64,000 nucleotides of DNA from Dromaius novaehollandiae (lineage: Eukaryota; Chordata; Aves; Casuariiformes; Dromaiidae). Below, one piece after another: positions 1 to 14,154 of this stretch. The position numbers were made by a program, and so were the translations under genes. Each line of letters opens with the position of its first letter. Within the stretch, counting starts at the first letter, position 1. The notes beneath the pieces were generated by a model. The model saw nothing but the letters and a program-made list of their open reading frames with translations. It was not told the origin of the DNA and searched no databases. The DNA lies in contig NC_088099.1 in NCBI RefSeq assembly GCF_036370855.1, positions 71,254,718-71,318,717 on the forward strand, written 5' to 3'.

Positions 1-2934
1 CTTCAAGGTAGCCGAGTTTTGAATGTTCTATATCCATATTGCATTTCTTTCTTAGAGGGCAGGCACTTAAATTTTCTTTAAAGCTGGGAAATATTTGGGC
101 ATACTAATGCTATTTTGCCATAGTCTATTACTCACAATAGATAACAAAAAGAATGAATAATTAATAATATCTCAAGAACTTTATTTTATAGCTAGAGAGA
201 GATGGGAGAAAATGGTGGTACTTAGCTTCGGCACCAGAGAGCAGCACCATCTAAGAATTGTGATTCAAAGCTCTTCCCTTGAACCCCAGACTTGCTCTAG
301 ATGAAACAGCACATGCCCTCACTTCTTTAGAGATTACAGGTTACTTAGTTCTCCTTTTGGATAGCTTTACTGGCTGACACATGTAAAGAGACACTGACAG
401 TTATGCTTGTTTTTTACCACTTTGACACATCCCCAACACGTTTACTTGTGGAGAAGTACGCAGTCCCAATTTTCTCACCAAAGCACATGATTAGTGCAGA
501 CCTAGCACTATCAGGGGAAGGACTGTCAGACCAGCTCCCTACCCCAAATAGATGGTCAGGCAGTATCTGGCCCCTTATTTTTTTCTGTCTGGGATTTATA
601 AATAACAGTAATGTCAAAGTGACTCGTAGACGTTGCTGTTCTCCTTGGGAACAGTTCGGCAGTGCCCTCTGGCCCTTTTTGCACTGAGCATGGGAGCACA
701 AAAGAAAGTCCAAAAAGCATGCAATTATCCCCAGGAAATAATTACAATGCAAAAAACACTGGATGGTACAAATGACATTCCAGTAAACGAGGTGAACTTG
801 TATCATCACCCTGCTTTGCCTCAGGGATATTCCTGCCACGGGAATATCAGCCAACTGCAAGAAGAGCCAAGGTGAAGGGAGCCTGGGCCAGCTTGTGAGG
901 CGTTCCAGGTCTGAGCCTCAGGCAATCAGAAGTCCTGGGCAAAGGAAATGCCTGCTAAGCCAAGCACTGACATTGCAGCTCCCAAAAGCAAGGGCAGTAA
1001 AGCTTGCTGGAGGTGTTTTTTAACCACCAGGTTGGAAACCAAACCACACCCAGAACAGCCTTCCTTATATATGGGACTTTCTTATTTCAAACTTGTTGAT
1101 TAAGAGAAATACGAGAAGCAAAGTATTTTTTATGTCTAGTCCTGTTCACACTCACTCTCATGGGATCAGGACCAAGCTCTTCTCCCTTCTTGGCCTATAT
1201 TAAAGTTCAAAGTTTAAGCAAACACTGGGTTTCTTTCAATTCTAAACATCTTTTAGTCTCTGCTGAAAGAGTCTTTCTTCGTCTGCAATGGGTAGAAGCC
1301 ATAACCAAACCACACTGCCAAAACAATGGCTGGAAGAGCAAACAATTAAGATGAATGTGGCCAGGTTTTACCGAGCAACTTTTTCCAGTTACTCGAACCA
1401 TCTAAACAGGCTCGGTTAGCCTCACAGATACAAATGCAAACTATATTTGCCTAGGCTGGTTTTCTTACCTAGCTACTATTTCCAGAGACACATAGACAGC
1501 AATGTCTGGTACTTGATACTGCTGTTCTTTTTAACTTACTTTCAGATTGTCTTCAAATATTGCATATTGACCATTTCAAGATTGGAATCAACTCATTCCA
1601 CATTTTTCTAGATTCTTCCTGGGAATGCATAAAATAATGAAAGGACAAGAAATACATGCATTTACATACCTCTCTTCCGTCTCTGGATTATCGCTATCTT
1701 AAAAATGGAATTTGACTTGAATATCTGTAGTGCCTGAACATATTTTCAGCACCCTCAGTTGATCCGTGCTGTGTGCCTGTGTACAACAATGTTCTAGACA
1801 CTTAGTCAAACCCAACCCCAATTGTGAGCCATCCAAGGTATGCTGTCAGTAATACTCAGAAACGGGCCTGCCAAAACCATCAGATTATCTGCTCTCCAAA
1901 TAAATCAAGCAAATATACAAAAATGCTTAAGCTGAAGCTGCCTCAAGCACTTTTACCTCACATAACCAGCACTTTTGGAATGGTCCCATTGACTTTGGCA
2001 GCATATTTGAACATGGCTGAACAGTTCTTAAGCAATTTTTCCAAAGAATTAGGCACAAACAGGCATGTGTCATCAGGCACACGTGCAGACTCTTCTACCT
2101 CCTTTTTCCCCTTAAAAAATTAATAATTTCTCACAACTACCATGCAAAGAAAGGCATAACAAGCAGTATGTCCTACTGTATTGCTGGCTAGTGTTTGGTA
2201 TTTGAACCTACTTAGCACAACTGCTAGATGCTCTGTAAGCACCAAAGAGCTCAGTTCTGACCTGATATCAGCTGTCAAATGCATTTGCCTTTTCTGGCAC
2301 TCATCTTTTCTACAGAACTATTATAAACTGAACATGTGAATTGACTATGCACAGTATGGTTACCAAAGATGGAAAATTTAAAAATTTTGAAGCACTGATA
2401 CTGCGTATTAAACTCAGTCATCAGCTGTTTACAGATGTAAAAGCTTCATTAGTGAAAGCAGGTCATAATGGTAAATATAAGCATATAAGAGTTCAATCTG
2501 TTAACTACTATTAATAAGCTTTAGAAAAGTGTACAAAATCCATGCCATTGCTACAATCTCACAGTTTTTATTTTATCACTAGATGGTTCTACAGATCTGC
2601 TGTTTTTCCTGCCAATTGGCTGCCAGACATCATTACCCCAGAGCTATCAGTATTTTTCCCTGGTCAGGGAATCAGTGCTACACTGATATTGCCATACTGA
2701 TGAGTACCCCTTACTTAATGGCTTTCTCCATTTCCTTGCCTATCGCATCAAGTGTTGTCCTTCATTCGTTTCCATTCTTCTCATCTATCACTCTTTTCTG
2801 CACCATACCTTAGTTCACAGTTGGCCATTTTTGCTTCATGCACACTCGTCCCAATTCATACAAAACATAACACAAACCTTAGCTCTATATTTTCATCTGC
2901 AGATACTGGGACACAGTAGTACAAAGATCAATGC
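1..2934. other. AT-rich non-coding sequence, no gene recognised
   Basis: No open reading frame here resembles a protein family. The longer frames (414-860 minus, 403-687 plus) overlap one another on opposite strands, which is what chance frames do. No tandem repeat or recognisable mobile element was seen. It is read as intergenic or intronic sequence. Confidence 0.6.
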
Positions 2935-3068
2935 TATTGTCCCAGTTTACAAAGAGGACGACTGAGGAACAGAAACTGGTTAAGCCAGCAAACCAGTAAC
3001 AGAGCCACAAGCAGAGTCCATGTCTTCCAAACCATTACCTGTCCCCTGGTCACTAAAGCATATTGCCA
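2935..3068 (-). repeat. MIR-like CORE-SINE remnant, antisense
   Basis: Read on the plus strand, this matches the reverse complement of the body of MIR-type tRNA-derived CORE-SINEs. The series is a 'cccagtttacaaa' segment (usual form 'cccattttacaga'), 'gaggaacagaaa', then 'aactggttaag', a 'cagagccacaagcagag' segment and a degenerate end resembling the reversed tRNA head ('ctggtcactaaagcat'). The order and spacing of these blocks follow the family. The copy is old, with many substitutions, and it has no coding capacity. The match is from memory of the consensus, so the subfamily is not assigned and the ends are accurate to about 10 bases. Confidence 0.65.
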
Positions 3069-4364
3069 TGCAAACCAAGTGAGCAGCCTGAGTCTCCAGT
3101 CACTTAATTGCTACTGCTTCAGCTGGAAATTCAGATATGCAAAGAGTGCGAGACTGGATTCATAATAGATATTTAATGATGTTTTCTTCTTTTTTTATAA
3201 CATTTATAATTGAAATGCTTATATAACAGTTTTCTTGCAGCTTAGAAATCGTCCAGCAAAACTTAGGAGTAATAATAAATCAATATTGCTTTTAAAGACT
3301 GGTTAGACACATAGAGGATTTTATGATACCATTAAAATAGAATTATGCCATTTTACTTAGTGGCACATTAAGTCAACTAATACAGTTCCACAGTTTCCTT
3401 CAAACATATATTTGCAAACACTTTATCATGTAATTGTAGGGCAGGAAGCTAGTAAAATTCTCTGTTCCAAACTCTGCTATTCATTAGCACAAGTAAGTAC
3501 AGACAATTAACTATCACAGAACTTTTATTTAGAATTAAGAGATTTGAGAAACGTGAGAGCAGTTGAAAGCACAATTTCTCAGGAAAAAAAAAACAAAGCT
3601 ATTTGACATTCATTTCAGTCTGGTTTGATGTTTCTTTGTTTTTTCAGTTTGCAATGAGTGGCTTGTTATGATCACGTGAAAAGTTATTAGAGCAAAGAAG
3701 AAAGCTTTGTAGGGTTTATTTGTTCCAACAAAAGTTAGGAGAATTAAATAAAAACAAATGGAACATAAAATATGTAAAGATAGTACACATTGCAAATTAA
3801 TAGCTTATTTTTAAAAAGGAAATTTAATAAAGCAATGCTGTTAGCTATTTGAAAACTGGAAAAACGATACTTGAACATAATGGCAATGTTGGCAGCTTTT
3901 CCTACCTAAGCTGTAGTGCAAATAACTAGTTATTATACTGGTTTTATTTACAATCACAATGAGCTAGAGGACAATATTAGTCAAATATATAGCTGGAAAT
4001 ATCATTGCCTTTCCGAAACATCACAAGGCATAAATGATATGGCTTTACACTGCAGGATTTTAGAAGTAAAGAATGCTCTCGTGTTCACTTTGCCTCTAAT
4101 TCCATCACAGAAACCTTGCCTACTACAGCTCATTCACAGTGAACTCTAACACAATTCTGAATCCCCATACTACTTTTTGTTGTTATAATATGCGGAAGGA
4201 ATTAAAATCAAAATGATGCTGAAAAGAATCAATATTTCCACAATATTTAATCTTGATTGAAAAGAATGTAAAGTCCACCCATTGTCACAATCTCAAAGTA
4301 TTAATGATAGTACAAATGCTTGACTTCAAGGTGTCTTCACGGAAAAGCTATATTTGATGTTACA

Positions 4365-4378
4365 GTTACCATGGCAAC
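4365..4378. promoter_or_regulatory. RFX X-box palindrome
   Basis: The sequence GTTACC-AT-GGCAAC fits the X-box consensus bound by RFX transcription factors as dimers: two half-sites in inverted orientation with a 2-base spacer. Both half-sites are complete (GTTACC and GGCAAC). RFX sites of this form occur in promoters of ciliary and neuronal genes in animals. A TATA-like box starts 36 bases after the end of this site (4415), so the two together look like a small promoter or enhancer. No exon was recognised downstream, so function is inference. Confidence 0.5.
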
Positions 4379-4414
4379 TACTCAGTTTTTAGTGCACACT
4401 AGAGTATATAGTTG

Positions 4415-4422
4415 TATAAAAG
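4415..4422 (+). promoter_or_regulatory. TATA-box-like motif downstream of X-box
   Basis: TATAAAAG is a full TATA-box consensus. Plus-strand transcription would be expected to start near 4440-4450. In AT-rich DNA such motifs arise often by chance; the nearby perfect X-box is the only reason to list it. Confidence 0.25.
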
Positions 4423-5061
4423 CTGTTGATGCATGAGACCTTACTCCGACAGTCTTACAACGTATATTCATAAATAATTGTTCTTTTACTTTCATGGTAG
4501 GGTCTTTTAAGAGCACTGTAGAAAGAACAGTCACATAGAGGACCAAAGAGGAAGAAGAAAGTTTTCATTTTATTGCATTTTTTATGCCTTGTATTTCTCT
4601 AGCTTCTTTGCTGTCCAGGCAAATTTGTGGTTTGAAATAGATTTTTCATTTTTTGCTCATTACCCCTCACAGACTTTTGCTTGGGCAGACTTTTGCTTTG
4701 AACTTTCAATTTTGAGTAAACCTATTATTCAAACATTTCAAAGAAAAAAAAAACTTTTATAAACACATAGGGCCAAGAAATACTAGCCATTTGACTTGTC
4801 TTGCATATAGCATACAGTCTATGATACCCTTACATCTCATAAAAGTGTGCTATACAGGAACAAAAAAGCAAGATTAATGAAGTAGAGCCTTGAAGTGTGT
4901 GTCTTCACTGTAGAGTGAGGTGACACAAGCCTGCATGAAAACAGCCATATCCTCTGCCTGTGTAAAGAGCTCCCCTATATCTTGCCTGAGTGGTGGGGCC
5001 TCACCTGGGAGAATGCAGCTTCCTTCTGGCTGACATGCCTCTGCTTTTTTCCTACAAAGCC

Positions 5062-5085
5062 TTTTTTTTTTTTTTTTTTTTTTTT
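5062..5085. repeat. Poly-T tract (24 T)
   Basis: An uninterrupted run of 24 T, followed by a purine-rich stretch of G and A on the same strand. It accounts for the phenylalanine or lysine runs in all frames that cross it, so those frames are not evidence for genes. It may be the reversed poly-A end of an old retrocopy, but no source sequence was recognised beside it. Confidence 0.9.
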
Positions 5086-8000
5086 GGAGGGTGGGGAAGG
5101 AGGAAGGGGAAAACTTATGCATATCTGCTCTTATTCAGATGTAGGTTGGGAACACACCCACATCAGAGAGCTCTGAATTAACTTAGACATAGCCATTGAG
5201 GTCACATTCCCTCCAGCTCTTCTGTACTGACTGCCTGAAGCCAACTCTCTCCATGGTTATGTGGTCTACCTCAGGTTTAGTTTACACCAGCTGCATGTTC
5301 CTGCAGCGTAACAAGGAAGCGGTGGAATGAGGGAAGTGCTGGTGAAGGTCAGGACAGCAGCAGGACAGCCCCAAGCTACTTTCTGGAGAAGCTGTGGTCT
5401 CAGGTACAACCACTGCTGCCCTAAGGAAAAGACGGCTGTCTACTGTCCCCACATGCTTCTCTCCCAAGGGCTACATTGTGGAGCAGTTTAACAGATTTCA
5501 AACTGTGTGGTGATAAGGGGAAGGCATAGAACATAATGTAGGGCTGCAAGAAAGACATTTCAGATCTTCTTTCAGTTCTTATTGTTGCCCCTCTGGAGCT
5601 CAAAAATTTCCAGCGATGCCATGCCATGTTAGAAGGTTTTGGCATATTAAAAGATACACTTGAGTTTCAGGATCTTCATATTATGGCTTTCTTTTATGGT
5701 TTTACAACCATTTATTTTTACAGAGCCCCAAATCTTTCTTTATTGGACACGATATTTCTTAATTTCTTCACTTATATATAAATATTTAGAAAGGGAAATT
5801 TCATCTGAAAATCTGTGCTAGATACAGGTTCATGCCTATTAAGGGCTCTAACCTTTCTACCAGTAGCCATGGCACCATTTTTCCTTTGTAGAGGCAGAAG
5901 AAACCCCCATGACTTCAGATGTACCTGTGTTGCCTATTCCACCTGGATGGTGGAGGCGAAGGATAACAAGTAGAAAGTAGAACTTCATTAGGCCTGACCA
6001 GAAGCAGAGAAGATATTCGTGTTCCTATGGGGTGGACATCTATGAAGGTCTGAAGACAACCACTCAAATGCTTATCTCTTCACTTGTGCTGCCTTGCTAC
6101 TTTTCAAGGAAATCAAACTAAAGCAGTGACAAAGGTCACCCACGCACACAGAATGAAAGTTGAGTCATTGTACAACTTTTCAAGGAGTAATTAATGTAAT
6201 TCCTTGCTAATCATGAGGTTGGGGGGAAAACAGCTCCCACTTCAGGCAGCAGAGGAGGAGATTTGCAACTGTTTGGCTGTGCTTTAGCCACTTACCCAAA
6301 GCTTATGTGAACTGCCATCAGAAACATTCTGATACAACAGGAGTTATCCTAATGCATGTCCTGCATTTGTGTGCCCATGATACTCGCGCAAGAGATAGAG
6401 TTACCAGGCCAGAGTCCTACAGATAACATGGGATTCCCTCTGCAGGGTCACCAAAGGTTCCTCTTCAGGCCAGTGCAAAGTGGATCATGTAGAAATCTGT
6501 GTCCTCCTCCTCCCTTCTTTTTTTCACCTCTACCAAAGAATATCCCCATCAGATGTTGTTCCAGATTCACTCTTTAGGAGTTATATTTAAATCCTACTCT
6601 CTCCAAGTAGCTTTCTTTAATGATTATTAGTGTCTTATACTATTAAAGATTCCCTGCAGTTACAAGGTCCAGATCAGATTTCTCATGAATGATCACCGAC
6701 AGACACAATCACCAGGAACACCTGTGGCCAACAAATGGTGAAGAGAAAGATGTATGGATTTGTTTTACAAAAAACACAGTGGAATTACTTCCAGAGATGC
6801 TCCCAGCAGCACCTACAAGGCACTATGCTTAAACCTTCTTGTAGCAAAAGAGTTTGAAACTTCCACGTGGCACTCGAGGCTGAGCTTCCTCATTCCTGGG
6901 AGGACTGACTGCCAACTGAACCAAACCAGCCTTCCCACCATCATATGTTAGAATGAGCTCCATTTTGACCAACCAGACCAGGACCTCCAAGAGGCTTTGC
7001 AAACAACTGTTAGTGCTGTGGGACAGACAGGCTGCTTTAGATCCCTTCTTTTCACTTATGCCATTCTCTTCTAAGAATAAAATATTTTCCTTCTGTCTGT
7101 CAGTCCTGGACTAGCTACAGCTATAATTTGCACAGATTCACAAGTCATAGATTTAGAGGCATCATGGACACACAAGTCAACTTGAGGGCAAAGTTATGAT
7201 TAAAGGAAAAGTTTGATGCTTCCTCACAGAAATTACTTTAACTTCCAGTTTTTCAGTTTTTTTGATTGAATAATCTTTGAACATTAAGTTAACAATTATG
7301 TTACCTGTCTCTATTACGAAGAAAACTCTTAGTAATACTTGATTATTATTGTGAACAAAAATTTGCTACCATGAGAAGTGAATAAGCCAATTCAGAAACC
7401 ATTTCAATTTGAGGAAACCACATATCTTTTCCCATTTTTTTGAAAGCAAAGAATAACTGGCAATCAAATAGTACAAGGAGAGGAGCAGTTACTATCCAAT
7501 ACACCCACATCTGAAATCTAAGGCTTGAAACTATGAAAGAAGGGTGTAGCAAAAAGGTGTACTGGTAGCTGCTAAGACTTACACGTAGGCACGCTGCAGA
7601 ACAGGCCCACTTAGGTGGTCATATGAATAAATCAGTTCCCTGCCAGAACTTTTTGCTTTCTGCTTTTGAGTTGCCCAGAGTAGATGTGTCTGACAGTGAC
7701 CGTCTTGGGACACAAATAAAACTGTGATGTTTTTGCAATTGCAGAGTTTGCTTTATTGTGCCCCTACATTAATGAACTGTACTTAAAAACCATAGTACAG
7801 TTTTCACACAAAGTTTTCTGGCCACAGCTATGTGAATGACTGTCCTTTACTGACATTCAAGTATACCATTAGCTCAGAGTATGGTAGCAATCACTTTATC
7901 CAACGTAAACCATGTCAGGTTACTGAAAAATTCCTTAAAAGTGTCAGATTGGGCAAGTTCCCAAAGAAACATAAAATGCTAAACACTTAAAAGATTGCCA

Positions 8001-11000
8001 ATCTAATACTCTGTGAAGTTATTGCACTGGTACTTTAATGAATAAAAATGAAGCAAAACACTTCCAAAGTTTATGTTGATTGAATATACTTTGCTGAAGT
8101 TTCTTTCAACATTGAGAACCCTACTCACCAATCAACCTTACTGATGTTCTTTTCTCATGGACAAGTGGTCTGCAAAGAGTTGACCTGGTCAACAGAAGAA
8201 ATGTACAACCAGATATACTCACATGATGTCCAGCACAAGAAAATACTGAAATTGTTCTTGCACGCAGTAAAGATGCAGTCGGCAAAATTTTGCTCGTTAG
8301 AGAGCAGATATGTTCCTATTAGCATAAGTGACAGGAATCATTCTCTTCTCCCCTCTCCTCCCATTTTATAAACAGGTTTAATTTTGTAAATAAGACCTAG
8401 CAAAGACAGGACTCGTGTGCTGGATTTGTATTAGCCCAGCATTTGGCTCTGCAAAGAGCATTTGCATGTCTTCAGCCTTGACTATGCAGCCCGTCAAATC
8501 ATTTCTTACCTCCTGGATTATTTCTCCTTCCCAGCAAAGTCTACAGCCCTTGGTGCTTGGAAACCAACTTTCTCTTATTCTAAGTACTAATTAGGATGGC
8601 TACTGAAGATCCGTATTAGCCACGAGGCCACATACTGTGTCTCTGCTGCAAAAAACTATATACCTCCCAGATGATATTTTATTGCTGAGCCTTACAAGTA
8701 CTAAATGTTTAACATCTTTTTATGCAGGTAGGTCTACATGAAGCAAACACTAACTTGATTGTTGGCACTCTAAAATAGGCTACAGAAAGTTTACATTCTA
8801 ATAGCAGCCTCAGTGGTGATACTTACAGCTGCCAACAATAACATTACTGTTTTTTTCCCTTCTTTTAAAGGCTTGTGACATTCACATGATGCAAAACTCT
8901 CCTACAAGCTTTATAATGGAAAAGCCATTACAATCTTTCAGCTATGGCCTGCCACAAAATAAAACACAGTTGTATATCCTGAGAACTTAGAATGCACTGT
9001 GATTGTGTCACATTTTGGCAGTCTTGAAAGTTCAAGTATATAACTGAAAATTTTAAGAAAGAGGTCTGCCATTTCCCTGTGGCAGCCTGTAACTTGAATG
9101 TCATTGGAAAAATGAGAGTAGTGGCCAGTCAAGCCACTACTGATGCTGCAATAGTCTGAACGTAAGCTGTTCCCTTCTGTTTGGTTAAAATACCATTGAA
9201 AGTTATTGGAAATAGTGGCCATTTTATGAAAGGGATATTGAAATAATGCTGGAAAAAAAAAGCAAAAGGCAGTAAATTTTATAGCCACAAATTAATTTCT
9301 TGCAATGTGTATTTGAAAGTTAGTGAGACAGTGGTTATATGATTTTTGGAGCAGCCAAAAGGTTGTACAGCAGCTGATTCTTAGTCAGAGGGATCCAAAA
9401 AGTTCACATTATTTCTAAAAGGAGATATTCAAGAATTTCAACTTCAAATTTGAACTCATAAGATTTGAGATTATGCTCTATATTATTCCTATAAAACAGG
9501 AGCTATACTCTACACAGAGAGAATTAAATGGGAAATTCAATCAAACCTTAAGTCAGAAGCACCACAATAACAAGCTCGTATTTTTTCCTTTATTTTCTTC
9601 CTTTTTTCAACTTCTTCTTGAAGTTCTCAAAGGAAGCAAATAAAAAACACCTTCTAGTAAACCTTTGTGTGTGAAGGTACTGGGACCTTCAGTTAGCTAG
9701 ACTGCTCCAGGTATTCATGCCATGCATGTACTGTATTATTACTCTTTTGCATTAGTCCAAATACACTTTTGTAAACCATCAGTACACAGATTATTATGAC
9801 ACCATCACACCTGGACGGCAAAAAGGCCATGGCCTGAGATGACCTCAACACTGAACTACCTTGCCTCTTTGTTCCTTCAAATCAGGAATAAAATGCATTA
9901 GAGAAATGGTGCATCATTTGTTTTGCTCACAGTATTTGCAGAGCAGAGGATGGCTCAGCAAGAATTAGAAAAGCTAGTAAATTCTGGTCGAGCTCTTATG
10001 AAAACCATTTTTACTATAAACCTAAGTTTGAGTGTCTTCTGATGGCAAGCCAGCTTTTCAGGTTTTTTAGTTTTAATCATAGAATAAATTAAATAATACA
10101 AAAAAGTCTAATTCAGGAAGGGGACCCTTATTAAAACAAAATGGAACTTCATGTGTTTCTGACTGTTTGAGCCTGAGGCTTCTCCCAGGTGCTAGTAATA
10201 TATTGGCAGCCAAAGTCAGGCAAAAGTTCAAGGAAACACTTCTGCGCTTTAAAAAAATCTGACAAGCAAAACTTCCAGTTACTGTTTTGAATAAATGATT
10301 TATAGCCATCTTTCTTAGGAACAGTTATCTGTCAAGGATATTTTGCTGAGAGTCCACCTCTTGAAAAATCTGTAATTAAATCAGTTAATCTGTGCCCAGG
10401 TTGTGAACTGTTAGTGAAATATAGCTCTCCTTTCCATTTGCGGCAGAGAACTTTTTTGCATGATCTTAATCACAAAGCAAAAGTAGTCACTCAGCCTTGG
10501 GAAAAGACTCAGCTTCTGGGCTGTAATGCATTCATGATTCACTTTTTCTTTCCTTTGGCTTTTGCTACTGTGATTTCTGTTACACTGTAGTCCAGAAGGA
10601 ATTCTGGCTGAGCTAACACTAACCAGCCTTCACCAGTAGCCACAGCTTTGGCTGTGATGGTTTTTATGTATACTCACTTCAGAATTTTCTCCTCTCTCTT
10701 TAAGATGAAAAAAGGTATTTTTTCCACTGAATACAAAGTACATACGTAGAATGTCTTATTGCAAATTATAAATGTTCTTTTTAGAAAAAAAGGTAGCATA
10801 ATGCTGTGTGCCCAATCTAGCGTATTATAATCACCACAGGACATGCTGAACTAGCAGAACTGAAAATTACACACCAACTAAAATAATGAATCTTTGGAAA
10901 TGCATTTAGTTTATCAATATATGTTGCCTCTACTTTCATAATGCAAATTTCACTATTTAACCTAGCTGGAATAGTTAGCTTGTTAAAAAGAGTAATTAAA

Positions 11001-12725
11001 AAAATCAAAATACATATGAAGTTTATTTCTCATGCAGAGATCAAGTTGTGATCTAAATGCTGAGTGTCTAATAAGTAGGTTGACAGGTTCCAAAGTTTTT
11101 TTTTTACTTTAGCCACATTTCAAAGTGGAGAAAGACAATATACAAATTCACTGGGTTGAATTGCACTCTGTGCATGAAGAATCTGGACATCCAGGACATC
11201 TAGGACACTGAAGGAAAATAGACCCTGGGAATCTAAATATAGAGTGCATCTATTGTATCTTTTCAAGAAAAAGACAATTCAGTTGTGGATTTTTAGTCAT
11301 TCCTCTTCCAGGTTCTGCTACCAGAATCTCCACTTACACTTTCTTGTTGATTTTCAGAAATCAAGAGATTGGCTCATCAAAATCTTTAATAAGTTATGTC
11401 TGTTTTGCACTTAGAACCTAAAAATTAATAGTCATGGAAAGGTTATACTTTAATTTCACACTGACATATACACCTAGGCCACTGCGTTTGCAATATTAAA
11501 ATTTTCCACCATTCTTCATCTTTGGCAAATATAGTGTTTCTTTATTGTCTTGATTGGATTAAGTTTTAGAGAAGAATAAAATCTCTATACAGTTCCTGCT
11601 AAGCGTCAGAGGTTCATTGGAGATTTTAGTTTTGTGTTAGGTTTTTATTTGCTTTTTAAATGGGGTCACTGATTTACGTTGTATTAGCATCCAGTGACCA
11701 CAGTCCAAGGTTAGTACATTTGGCACTGTACCATTTTCTGAGAAGTGATTTCTTACATGCCAGTATAGCTAAATTGCACTACATTAACATTCAGCTTCCA
11801 TGAGGTGGAAGACTTACTATTACAAAAGAAGATGGGAGAAAGGCAATAAGTAAAATATAACAGATTAAAAAGGGAGAATATCTAAACTTAAGCGGAAAAG
11901 TACTGCAGAACATTTCACATAGGTTAAATGTAGACTAGATTTCAAGTATGATGATTTGATTTGCAACTATTTTTCTATTTTTTTCCTCTGAAAATTAAAT
12001 GCTACAGATTTCAATTAGTAGGGAATAAGAGATACAATACTAAATATGATGGAGAATAAAATGAACTTGCCCTTTCACATTTGCGTATTACTGGGTTGAT
12101 ACTCTGTGTGTGCTTTCCCCATTCTTCAATCTACCAAATGACATTTTCTTAGAAGAAACTACACAATGTAGAATATATCCCAGAAGGTATGGATTACACT
12201 GTGATAAAGTTCTAAGGAGACCTTCCTAAGTATTACCATATTCATCACTGGGTACTGCTTTTGAGACTTCACAAAGGCAATCAACTAGATGAAGAAAAGA
12301 ATTTCCTTTCAAATTGCAGATATATCTGTAGACAAAAAAGATGATTCAACTAAAACATGTTTCCAAATTCTTGGAGTTGTTCCCAGTTTAACTGGCAACT
12401 ATTTAGTTCTTTCTTGGTGAGAGCAATTCCCTGAATCCAGATGAAGTATTGAAAAAAAATTTCAGATGCAGAAAGGCAGATATTGAATTTTCTCTATCAC
12501 ACAAAGTTGGAAAAAACTATTTTGGCAATAATGAAAGCCTAGTTCTTTTGTATGTATGGCTGATGAGCACCACTACAGCAGCATGAAAAAGTATTAAATG
12601 CATATAGACTCTTTAGAACACTGGTAGCCTGAGAAAAGTTAACTTCATAATGGAAATTGCTAAACTTGCAATTTTGTTCCTTTATTTCCTTTCCAGAAAA
12701 ATTGGGAGAAAAGATTCTTTTTTCT
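5086..12725. other. Long AT-rich non-coding stretch
   Basis: About 7.6 kb with no recognisable exon, RNA gene or mobile element. Frames of 60-116 codons (for example 8938-9288 minus) show no family resemblance, and many contain homopolymer-derived residues. A short GGACATC-like triplication at about 11182-11210 is the only local repeat noticed. Confidence 0.55.
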
Positions 12726-12772
12726 AATTAAGTAGATCAACTGAATGATAATTAAGTAGGTCAGCTGAATGA
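12726..12772. repeat. Short tandem duplication, period 24
   Basis: Two 23-base copies (12726-12748 and 12750-12772) differ only at two positions, both A in the first copy and G in the second. The unit begins AATTAAGTAG and ends CTGAATGA. It looks like a simple local duplication. Confidence 0.8.
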
Positions 12773-14154
12773 GAAATGGACTGAGCTGGTCAGTTAATCT
12801 TGGGTACAACTTTCTCTTCCTTATTTTCCGGAAGTTTCATTAAAGGAGAGGGTTTGCTGAAGTAAACACAGACACATTAAACTACACTCTTACCTATATG
12901 CCGAATGAGAAAATATCAAAATGGATTCTAATGCTCTGAATTCCTTCAGGAAATGGTTCAAGAGAACAGATTCTTACTCCTGGGCTGAGCCAACTTTCCT
13001 TGACTTAACTCCACCGACAGCCCAATCAACAAATGGAGGAACCCTTCCCTTCTCAAAAACCTGGAAGAAGTTATCTCTACTTGTGCAGAGCAACTGAATT
13101 CCACTCTTAATACACTCTGATGCCTTATTCTTGAGATCCAAGACTTGAATATGTCTACAGCAAGTAGTTAAACCTAGCAAAGCTCCAGTATTTATTTTTA
13201 AAGATAATTTTCTAGTACTTATTAAAAACTGCCATAAATGTTGTGCTTTCCTGCCATGTGCTAACCATCTTCGACAGATATGAAAACCTCTGTCTTGGGG
13301 AAAGGAAGAGCACAGCCTGGTGAATGGTGCTTCTTCATGTGGAATCATAGATAAGACCTCGGAAGCTGCTTGGGAAAGATCACTCTAAAATTCAGTCAGA
13401 CAAAGAAAACTGCAGGATATTTGAAAAGTTTCTCCACTAATAAAGCTTGCATTTAGTCATCCTTCAGTGACTTTTCTCACAAATTAAGAAAAAGAAAGAT
13501 TTCTAAATACGGGGATATAAATATATTTATGGAAATGTTTCTGAAAAATATGGAGAATTTTTGAAACTGCTTACTTAATTTGGTCACTGTTTCTACTATA
13601 ACTGGCTATTCAAACTGCTAGACCTCCAGCCTGTAAACAGATATAGGTGCTTTGGGCCTAGGAACACAAACAGTACCAGTGAAGCATTAAAGACATGGCA
13701 AAAAGAAGTAGTAAATAAAAATAAATAAGGAATACTCATCATGAAATAAATTTTAAAGTTCCAAAAGCAACTTCAAAAAATGAAAAAAAAATTTCCAGCT
13801 TTTCTTGCTGGGAAAGAGGGAGGCTAAGACCATTTTTATGAAATCAGTTGAACAGCTCATTTCCCTTCTCTCTTCTCAGGAGAAAGGAGATAAGATTTGA
13901 AATTAAAGTTATTTAAAATTAATATCATGTTTCAGTTAAAAACAGTCAGTACTGTGCCAAATAATGATGAAAGCATAAATGTGAAGGAAGGAAGGTAGAG
14001 TTTGCTTTTTTTTTTAATAATGAAAAATTGCATTTTAGCAGTATAACCAGATAAGAGAGGATATTTCCTTTGTGCACTGTAGTTCATCCCAAACACATTA
14101 ACAGGTTGGGGGGCTGAGATTTCTGTAAATGATGTTTCTTCAAAAAAGCTGAAG
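12773..14154. other. AT-rich non-coding sequence
   Basis: No gene recognised. The frame at 12974-13348 minus (124 codons) has no recognisable domain and is not supported by splice-like borders or composition. Confidence 0.5.

Larger units (their letters stand above)
3069..5061. other. AT-rich non-coding sequence with one promoter-like module
   Basis: No coding exon or mobile element was recognised. The one noteworthy structure is the X-box and TATA pair at 4365-4422, listed separately. Short A-runs at about 3580 and 4742 are ordinary low complexity. Confidence 0.55.

Noticed and set aside
414..860. 148-codon minus-strand open frame as a gene
   Set aside because: No family resemblance, and two plus-strand frames overlap it.
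1744..1766. REST/NRSF-like half-site (ttcagcacc)
   Set aside because: Only the left half matches; the GGACAG half is absent.
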